From Ulota crispa (taxonomy: Eukaryota > Streptophyta > Bryopsida > Orthotrichales > Orthotrichaceae): DNA of 64,000 bases. Each line of letters starts with the position of its first letter. The stretch's first letter is position 1. The notes beneath the pieces were generated by a model, which worked only from the letters and a program-made list of their open reading frames with translations, searched no databases and had not been told where the DNA came from. The position numbers were made by a program, and so were the translations under genes. The stretch covers positions 11,904,001 to 11,968,000 of the forward strand of contig OY987243.1 of NCBI GenBank assembly GCA_963920765.1. Direction: 5' to 3'. Shown one piece after another: positions 56,054-64,000 of the stretch.

Positions 56054-58914
56054 TTGCTTGACATTTTATATTATATAAATACTTATTGATACTACAATAA
56101 TTCTCATCAACAATTACTACAATAAACAATTTTCAAAGGGCATGGCAACAACAACAAGTCGTGGGAAGACAAATTAGCAATATTTGAGCCATAATCCATG
56201 TGAAACTCCAATATTTAAAAAGTTGCATGAGCCTCTAGGTGGTCAATAGGTGAGTCATGAGGTAACTTTCCAAAATAGGACAACCCAAATATACTATTTT
56301 TTTGTAGATATTGGGAACCATTGTATATAAAGTTGTGCTAATAAGAAGACAGTTTGATCACCTTTAAAGAAGTGTGTTTTGCCTAGTGATTCCTTACTAC
56401 TTAAGTTATGTTATTTGTCAAAAATTGATGTATTTGTATAAAAATCACCTTCTTATCACCACATGTTCGACAAGATTTCAATCAATTTCATTTTCTCCTC
56501 CACTTCAATTTATTTTTTTACTATAGAATATTTATGTTGCTACTTAATACTCTTTTCTTACTGTAAAATTTGTAGGACATAACAACATAAAAACACAAGA
56601 AATCATGATTGATATTGAGTATTTTTATTGAAGAAAACTGTTTCTTGATTTGATTATGCTGAAAGTGATTACTTGGAATTTTATGCATTAAAGAGCTAGA
56701 TCGTAATGGTGCATTCTGTAATGTGTATGTGACAACCATGTGTCAAATAAAAGAAGTGAATATCTTAGATTTACTTCAAAAATATTGATGCATTGAAATC
56801 TTATGTCTTTTTTCTAAAAATCCATTCAATTTATTTTGAATCAACTTCTCAATCAACTTGAATCTTGATCCAAGCACTAATTCAAACTCAGTCTACATTA
56901 AAACAGGCGTGATTTTGTGATGTGATTCTTAGTAATCCTTAAAGAAGGCTACAGAGTGATTTAAATGGTGCCTTCATTGTTATGGTGCCTTCATTGTTAT
57001 ATAGAAGTTGGGATCCCATTGTTTAAACCAAGAGTATAAAATAATTATAGAAACCTTAATTTTTGATGTGTTTATTGAAAAAAAAATTGAAACAATTCAA
57101 AGAAACTAGAAGTCAAATAGAGTACTATACGTTGTTGATTGTACTTAATAACATGCATAATAAAGTTAGTATGAGATGATTTACTAATATAACATACAAT
57201 TCATGCTCAATGTTGATGGTACTAAATGTAAAATAGTCTAAGCAATTTAATGAGAAATATACTTTTTGCAATGTGAGTGGATTATGGAAAGCGACAACAT
57301 TTCCCTAAATCAATCATTTAATAAATCTCCGTAGTGTTGAGTGTCAAGTGCCATTGCATCAATCACCTCTCCATCAAGTTTGTTAAACTCAAATAAAACA
57401 AAATAATGCTTGAGTTCCCACTAAATAATGTTTTTGTAGGGGTGTATCTTCAACACATGGAATTACCACCAATTTGATAGGCTTCACTTTGGTTTTTCAA
57501 TCAAAATAATTAGTATACTACAAAAGGAAGTCTTCATCTTTGGATAGGTAGTGAAAATAGTTAATTTCACTCTTGAATGTCACGGTACAACTACTTCACA
57601 AATGTGTCTAAACTTAAACTTAACAATAAGTATACCAAAATCGATTTTACACCTTAGTAAATGCCGATCATCACAATTTTAGATTGATTGTTTTAGGCGC
57701 TTTGATACTAATGAAAATATGCTTAATCTAACTAAGTTTTGACTTTGAAAGCAAATCTTAATTGCACACTGCCATGTTGATTGGAAGATACTCCAATGTC
57801 ATGCATATTTTTCAAAAGTACTTTCTTAAAGCCTGGAGTGGCCTCCTATCTAGGGATCTCTCCATACAATTATAAGGGTCACAAATTAGCAAGAACTTTG
57901 ATTTCTCTTTATCTATTTTTGGACCTTCCATTATTCACAGTTAGTTGAATATGGCATAAATCATGTTAGGGACCATATGGTAAGGCCCCATGGATTGCAC
58001 AAAACATTTATTTTTGGATGCCAATTTTTTTAAAGTATGGATGATTTGAATTAGTGTGGTCCACATACCAAGTGGTTTTTTTGGAGCAGGGCCTATTTGT
58101 TTCAATTTATTGTCTGTATTCTAAAAATAAAAGGGATTTATTTCATCATTTTTGTGTTCTTTTTAAATTGCAAAATTTGCAATAAGGATCAAATTTGCCA
58201 CATCAACATTGGTCAACATTTCCAACTTAGTTATAATCACTATTTTAGATACAATATCTATAAGAGCATCTCCTCCAACCCTCCAAATATCCAAGCCCCT
58301 TTGAAATCCGAATGAAAAACAACTAATTATAGTGGTGTTAGCCTCTACATTTACTTTTCCCCTTAAAATAGGCCATATTTAAAGGGGCCTCTAGAACATT
58401 AATAAGCCTTACTTTCTTGTTGTTATAGCTTACTTTGTTATTTTTGGAAATTCCTTGACTTGTGATTGGTTGGCACTATACTTAGCGGGTTGCACTGTTG
58501 GGGATACAACTTACAAGTGAGCATTCCCTCTTAAAGTGACAAAGAGGAATTGAAGGGACTTGGATAATTGCACGGTTCTAGGAGATACTCTAAGCCCTTT
58601 TACTTTCAGTGCTTTAATGTGGACTAGAGTCACATGTTCTGCCCTGCATGCACGTGTTTTGCCCCACATGCAGCTACAAGTCTACCCTATTTAGCCTTAT
58701 TGGACTTGACTTGCAATCACTTGTGTGGCAAAACATATGGCTCCTTGCACGCTCTATAAGGTAGCAGCACCCTTTACTATTACTGTCCCCATCCCCAACA
58801 TCTACTAGTTTGTGTGATGTTAGTCACTGAATTTTAAAAAATATATAGTTATGGGTGACAAAGTGATGGTTACAAGTGATTGGCATGATGGTTTTGAGTG
58901 CCCCATCTCACTAT
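56054..58914. other. AT-rich intergenic, nothing convincing
   Basis: No coding frame, tandem array or terminal repeat was recognised in 2.9 kb. A 16-bp direct duplication GGTGCCTTCATTGTTA occurs at about 56967-57000. Confidence 0.45.
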
Positions 58915-58918
58915 TTAA

Positions 58919-59129
58919 CCCTTGAATGTCCCAAAAGTCCTTTGTGGCCATATGTACAGACGTGTTTGAGCTGCTTTGAGGGCTTTTCAATTCTTTTACG
59001 CACCCACCATTATACAATCCTTCAATATGTATGGTTGTAACACTTAATTTACAACTAATTCAAACTTTTGAATATTGGTTGTGACCATATTTGGTACCGT
59101 AGCTCCAGAGCCCAAGGGCCCTTTAGGGG
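58919..59129. mobile_element. TTAA-family element, short subfamily (copy 2)
   Basis: A 211-bp element starting CCCTTGAATGTCCCAAAAG and ending GGGCCCTTTAGGGG, with TTAA at 58915-58918 and 59130-59133. Its body is the reverse complement of 4280-4491. Confidence 0.85.
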
Positions 59130-59355
59130 TTAAGAACTCCTCAAGGTAGTTATTATGAGCGTATGGGCACACTAAAGACATCTCCTACAAACAACTATAC
59201 AATTTCAGTGATTTAGAACTTTGAAAATTATGTGTGAACAAATGCTAAAAATAGGAACTTTCAAATTTATGCTAATGTCTTTTATTCCCTCTTGCTAACC
59301 TAGGAATATTATTTTCAAGCTTATCTAACCGGGCTTAATATCCTAAACTCCTTAA

Positions 59356-60327
59356 CCCCTTAAGGTCCAAGCCCCTTCTTTTATGTGAAAGTCACTGAAA
59401 ACTGCCACTTTTTGGGGAATGAAAAGAAAGGTAGGAAAAAAAGATTTATTTTTCTGAAATCCAAATGTAGGATCCTATCCTAGACTATGTGGGGTACTTG
59501 TGGAAAAAAAACCAGCTCATTTTAGATGCAGAGGAGTGAGATATTGACATCTAAAGTGAAAAAAAAAAATTTTCCCTGCTACCCAAAAAATTCAAAAGCC
59601 TTTGACCTCTCCTATATAAAAAATTAAAAAAAAAAAAAAATGCTATATGCAAAGTCGAGGTTTATTTTTTCCATGTAGAAGACCAAGCTAGGTAAGTATG
59701 GGAGAATTTTCAAATGAATTGGAATTGTGAATCATACTTTGTAAAAGCTTGCAATGCCATAAGGTCATGGAATTTGCATATACACTAGACAAAATTGGAG
59801 GATTTATGGAAAATTGAGAAATATGAATTACTTTGATCCAAATGGTGAAAACCAAGGAATCTTAGTTTACTACAACTCGGAAAAAAAAAAGTCAAAAAAC
59901 AAATACACAAAGAGCTCAAAAAAAATAAAGCACCAAAGTTTACAAGGGGCAAAAGGAATAGAGGTTTGGGAGTCCCATACCTATTGGCAAACTAAAACTT
60001 CTCACTCACCAATCAAAATAGAATGATTCAATGCTTCCCACATATGTAAAAATCTAAATAACCAATTTTAGATTTTCACTTTTAAAAAATACAATTTTTA
60101 AAGAAATTTTTTGGGCTGCCCGGACTGCTTGCCTTCCCCTGTTGTTTAAAAATACATGCATGACTTCTTCAATAAATGTCAAAATAAATAAAAAATGAGA
60201 TATGCACGTACATCTTTGAATTCCCCACCATCCTCAAAAGCTTCAAAAAAATGCAAAAAATTAGTTTAGTTGTAGGTACATGCCCGAGGTCCATTTGTCC
60301 CCGAAGGGACACTTGGGCCTTTACTGG
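59356..60327. mobile_element. TTAA-family element, long subfamily (972 bp)
   Basis: It starts CCCCTTAAGGTCCAAGCCCC and ends ACTTGGGCCTTTACTGG, with TTAA at 59352-59355 and 60328-60331. It is an inverted relative of 39921-40801 and also shares AGTTTAGTTGTAGGTACATG with the arms at 13948-14666. Contains a run of 16 A near 59625. Non-coding. Confidence 0.82.
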
Positions 60328-60341
60328 TTAAACTCACGGTT

Positions 60342-60572
60342 ATGGCTGCTGCTACCTTACTACAAGCATGGTTGATGGAATGGATAGGCGAAGGTATGTA
60401 TGAAATTCAGCTTAATACAGACAAATGTCAGTGTGCTTTGCAAAGCTGGTGCATTTATCACGCAACAGCAGGTCAAATTGCGGGCTGGGCTTTGCCCCCA
60501 CCGCAATTGCCTCATAACCAATGGATTGGTAATCTGACTCAATATATCAAGCCAAATTGCCGCCCCGGATAG
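60342..60572 (+). CDS. Small open frame of 76 codons, unknown
   Basis: An ATG-started frame of balanced composition with protein-like sequence (LLQAWLMEWIGEGMYEIQLN, TAGQIAGWALPPPQLPHNQW, TQYIKPNCRPG), GC-richer than the DNA around it. It begins 11 bp after the right TTAA of the preceding element. No homologue recognised and no splice sites obvious. It could be a captured gene fragment or chance. Confidence 0.25.
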   Translation: MAAATLLQAWLMEWIGEGMYEIQLNTDKCQCALQSWCIYHATAGQIAGWALPPPQLPHNQWIGNLTQYIKPNCRPG

Positions 60573-60649
60573 CCTTGTAGACGATAGTTTTGCGATCAAA
60601 CTCAATGACTAGCTGAGAAAATAATGCTGTCAAAAACGTCTTAAATCAT

Positions 60650-60787
60650 AGGTAAAAAAAACGGATCCACAATGACTAACTGATAGACTGCAATGACTAA
60701 ATAACAATTACAAAATGATTGTAAAATGATTGTATAGTCATGGTTTAGTCATTGTCACTTAGTAATTGTGAACTCGTTTTTTTACCT
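60650..60787. mobile_element. Short inverted-repeat element (138 bp)
   Basis: The left end AGGTAAAAAAAACGGATCC and the right end GAACTCGTTTTTTTACCT are imperfect inverted repeats, followed inwards by ACAATGACTAA and TTAGTCATTGT. It also carries ACAAAATGATTGTAAAATG. The AGGTA tip is like the AGGTAGG family, but no TA duplication is clear. Confidence 0.6.
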
Positions 60788-62170
60788 GTGAATCTTACCA
60801 CTTGCATGTCCCAATTTTTCTATTATGACATTGTTTGAGTGTGTAATGAGTGTGTTATAATGAACAAAGGCATTACAAGTACAAGTACGTCTTATCTGCA
60901 CTTTGTGCATTCTTGCATATTTTTTTTCTTCTCTCTTTATTGTTTGGCTTGTCCAATTTGTTCCTCTTTTTACCTTTCATTTTCACTGGTCCATTTCCCT
61001 CTCTTTATTTCCCCCTTAAATTTTTGGTGATTTTCTCCCTCCCTTTCCCTATCTTTTCTTTTTCCCTCCCCTCCCTAAATTTCAAACTTATGATGAACAC
61101 CCAACACTTGACACCGAATACTTTTATAATCGAAACTTTTGAATTTTTGGTATTAATAAAGATTTTAAATTTCTTGTGATTAATAGACACAATATGCTTT
61201 ATAATGGAGATGATAGAGATACAAGTCTTGGATGTTCTTTTAGAGAATTTGTAATGGAAGTGGTTGGAAGGCACATGTTTGTCACATACGCATCATGAAC
61301 TTTGTGTGTTTAAGGTTTGTGTGTAAAATTTGTTATTGCCTAATCTTTGTTTATGTTTGGAACATGCCTAAGAACAAATATTTTACATATTGTATCATGA
61401 AATTGCTTCTATTTGACTAAAGGATATAGGAATGATAATTTAATTCATATTGATATAAGGGGTTAAATATTAGAAAACTTGGGAACTGTCCATTTCTTGT
61501 AAATGTTGCAAAGTTTTAAAACCAAAAGCTACTTCCAAGGTTATTATCATAAAGTAGTTTTTAATATGGGTTCTTCACATTCAAATCACTTTCATTTGCT
61601 GCTAAAAATTAAGAAAATTAAATAAATGATATGGGATAAAATTAGCATCAAAACCATGTGTTGCATGTAAATTCTTCGGTGTTGCAAACAAACTCTAAGA
61701 CAAAGAGTTTCTGGACTTTATTAATTGAGTGTTGCCAATCCAATACATTTTGGAGCCATTGCTTCCACCGCAAACACAAATGCAAAGCTTGCAAGAAATC
61801 ATCACACTATTCTATGGTTTTTTTTTAAATCTATAAATTGTAGTTGGTAAATTGAAATACTATCTTTTACTTTTCTTGGTTCTTTACCTTATTTTTCTTT
61901 TAGAAATAAAAAATGGAAATCAAAACTAGAACTTATGTATGAAGGTAGAACTCTTGTATACCACACTTGTTGTATTTAGAGAGAGAATAAAAAAAAAGAG
62001 ATTTGATGCTCATGTTATAGCTACATGTAAGTTTGTTTTCTTCAACAACAAGGAAGGAGGTTCAATAAAAGAGATTCCAAACATCCAAAACATTCTCAAA
62101 TCAAAACTCCTCCCCTTGATTTTCCAAAATAATTAGAGGAAAAAAAATCTGTGACTTGGTTGGTTATCTT
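60788..62170. other. AT-rich intergenic, nothing convincing
   Basis: A pyrimidine-rich tract (60900-61080) yields chance Phe/Leu-rich frames. No gene recognised. Confidence 0.45.
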
Positions 62171-63664
62171 GAATTTTAGGGAAAATATCAAAAATACCCC
62201 TCAATTCTTTCAAAATATCATATATACTCCTATATTATTTGAAATATCAAAAATATCCCTAGCTTTGTGTAAGAATACCAATTATACCCCTAGTTATCTT
62301 TGAGAATATCATTAACATCCCTAATTTTTTGTGCCTAGTTATTGCAATTTTTTAAAATATCAAAATGATAACAAAAATTACTATGTAATTATTGCAATGG
62401 TGACCACAATAGACTTACATGCAAACATGCATATATAGAGCTTAACCCTTTAAGGACCACGCAACCATATTTTGGTCCCAAGGAGTGGTTTTTGGCTTTA
62501 TAAATTGAAATCACTCAATTATTTGGAATTCAATCCTAAAGAACTGATGTGATCATGAGATTTTTGCTTCCATCTAAAAAAACAACAATGGAATTGGGTA
62601 TGTGAGTCGACAAATAATAGTGTTTATACAACATAGATTCAAAATATGTGTCCATTTTTTTTTTGTCAAAGATGGATCAAAGCAACAACACAATACATCA
62701 AATATGCAAGATGAATGTCAAATTTCAATTTCACAATCCTAAAAAATTTCAAATTGTTTAAGAAATACGCTTGTATTGTTTCCCTATATGGCAACATTAT
62801 GATTGTAGTGTTTGAAGATCTATTGAAATGGTGTTGTCATTTCATTTGTAAAATTTGTCATCCTACATTTAAAGCTAGTTCTTGATTTTTTTCACCAATC
62901 ATATTTTCCATAATAGTCATCATTTTTCTTGTAGAACCGTTTTAGGGTAGTAAAGAAAGTGGGATTTTTTACCTTTTTTGTCCACTTAGCTACACCTTGT
63001 TATTGCTATTTTTGTTTATTTTGTGTGAAACTAGTCTTGTTGGAAAGGTGGGAAACCTTGCTTTCTAGAAATGTAAGGCTCTTTTCAATCAAAGCTTGCA
63101 TGAAGCATCAACATTCAAAACCATACAAGCATGAAAAACTAGAGGTTTTCTGCATATAGCTCACTCAATCATTATAATATTTCACCTTCAAGGATAGATC
63201 TAGCTGAAATTTGGATGCATTACAACAAACAAGGTGTCATTTACATTCATACGGTTGGATGATTCAAATTGAGTCCATATTTGATTCAATTACACTTTTA
63301 AGCTTACAACCCATGTTTTTAGTGGATTTTGTGAAAATGGGAGTGATCCTTAAAGGGTTTAAGAGCTTGCTTTCAAGATTTGGCTTGCATTCAACTTACA
63401 TCTAATTTTTGTACTTTCCATTATCATCAAATTATTTACAAAAATTTGCAAAAAGAGGCACAAGAGAGTTAGGGAATTTCTTTATAATTCAATTAATACA
63501 AATGTATGTTTGATGTTTTATAATAATCGAGGGTCCCAAAAAAGTAGGGGTATAACTGATATTCTTATAAAGACCCAAGGATATTTTTGATATTTCAAAT
63601 AATATAGGGATATATTTTATATTTTGAAGGAATCGAGGGGTATTTTTCATATTTTCCCAAAATT
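62171..63664. mobile_element. Inverted-repeat element split by a TTAA-family insertion
   Basis: The left end GGGAAAATATCAAAAATACC (62179) and the right end GGTATTTTTCATATTTTCCC (to 63658) are inverted copies. Pairing continues for about 150 bp (AATATCAAAAATATCCCTAG against AAGGATATTTTTGATATTTC) and outward through GAATTTT and AAAATTC. Without the nested element it would be about 580 bp. Confidence 0.8.
62446..63358. mobile_element. TTAA-family element, third subfamily (913 bp, nested)
   Basis: It starts CCCTTTAAGGACCACGCAAC and ends GAGTGATCCTTAAAGGG, with TTAA at 62442-62445 and 63359-63362. The body is inverted relative to 48375-49256. It sits inside the inverted-repeat element 62171-63664, so it arrived later. 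Non-coding. Confidence 0.85.
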
Positions 63665-64000
63665 CTAAGCCTAATCTTAAAAACAATAATAGTCTTCACT
63701 CAAAAATTCCAATCTTGATACCCTAACCAAGTGTGACGCAATATATGCAAAACAATTCCTCAAAAAACAGCATTTGCAAACTCCTTGTTTATGAAATAGT
63801 TTGTTTCCATTTATAAAGTTTGGGTGTATAGCATATTATAGCACCTAGTCACTCATGCAACACACCGCCGACGTTTGTCCAAGATCCCCAAGGCCCCAAT
63901 GCCCCCAACTGTCCCAGATTTCCAATAACAGCCCAAAAATGACGTCACTACGTGCCCACCAGGTCCATATGTTTGTAAGGAAATTTAGGGGGGAGAGATC
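63665..64000. other. Intergenic end of window, nothing seen
   Basis: Composition rises in GC after about 63860 (CACCGCCGACGTTTGTCC, GATCCCCAAGGCCCC), which might announce a gene beyond the window. No frame can be supported. Confidence 0.35.

Noticed and set aside
60839-61179. Phe/Leu-rich frames suggesting a membrane protein
   Set aside because: They come from a pyrimidine-rich tract and overlap in two frames; hydrophobicity is a composition effect.

Overview
The window looks like nuclear DNA of a land plant. Four plant protein genes can be recognised, and three of them are split by GT-AG introns of about 75 to 1,230 bp. They lie as GC-richer islands in very AT-rich, non-coding DNA full of small DNA transposons. 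The species cannot be fixed from sequence alone. A seed-free plant (moss, lycophyte or fern grade) would fit, but that is inference from the degraded zinc-finger/hAT transposase type and the unusual repeat make-up.

Genes, left to right. 1-2736 (+) is the 3' end of an armadillo-repeat kinesin of the KIN-U/ARK class. 18691-21910 (+) is a complete six-exon BSD-domain protein gene (596 aa). 25574-28665 (+) is a complete nine-exon DCN1-like cullin-neddylation factor gene (235 aa). 51789-52646 (-) is an intronless VQ-motif protein gene (285 aa). They do not form a pathway. Their roles are microtubules, an uncharacterised BSD protein, cullin-RING ligase activation and a probable WRKY/MAPK partner. 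Just upstream of the BSD gene, 17783-17873 is a decayed copy of DCN1 exon 2 with an in-frame stop, inside DNA that also resembles DCN1 intron 1. A hAT-like transposase relic occupies about 8.2-11.5 kb, and a small orphan spliced fragment lies at 22485-22813.

The rest is mostly short elements without coding capacity. The most striking is a family (12 near-complete copies plus 2 remnants) with termini CCCCTAAAGGACCA...TGGTCCTTTAGGGG, nearly always flanked by TTAA on both sides. At 46.5-47.5 kb a local tandem duplication preserves both the empty TTAA site and the filled site, which shows a TTAA target duplication, a piggyBac-type signature. Other families are: an element with AGGTAGGAACACCC termini and TA target duplications (4 copies); foldback elements starting GGGAAAATTTCATGG (4 copies); foldbacks starting GGGAATTGATATGTG (2 copies); two Stowaway-type MITEs; a putative Helitron; a putative CACTA-type element carrying a 10-bp satellite; and several long hairpins. 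Nested insertions give a relative chronology: the AGGTAGG family into the GGGAAAATTT foldback, the Helitron into the AGGTAGG family, and the TTAA family into another hairpin element. I saw no LTR-retrotransposon coding sequence, no rRNA, no convincing tRNA and no CRISPR array.
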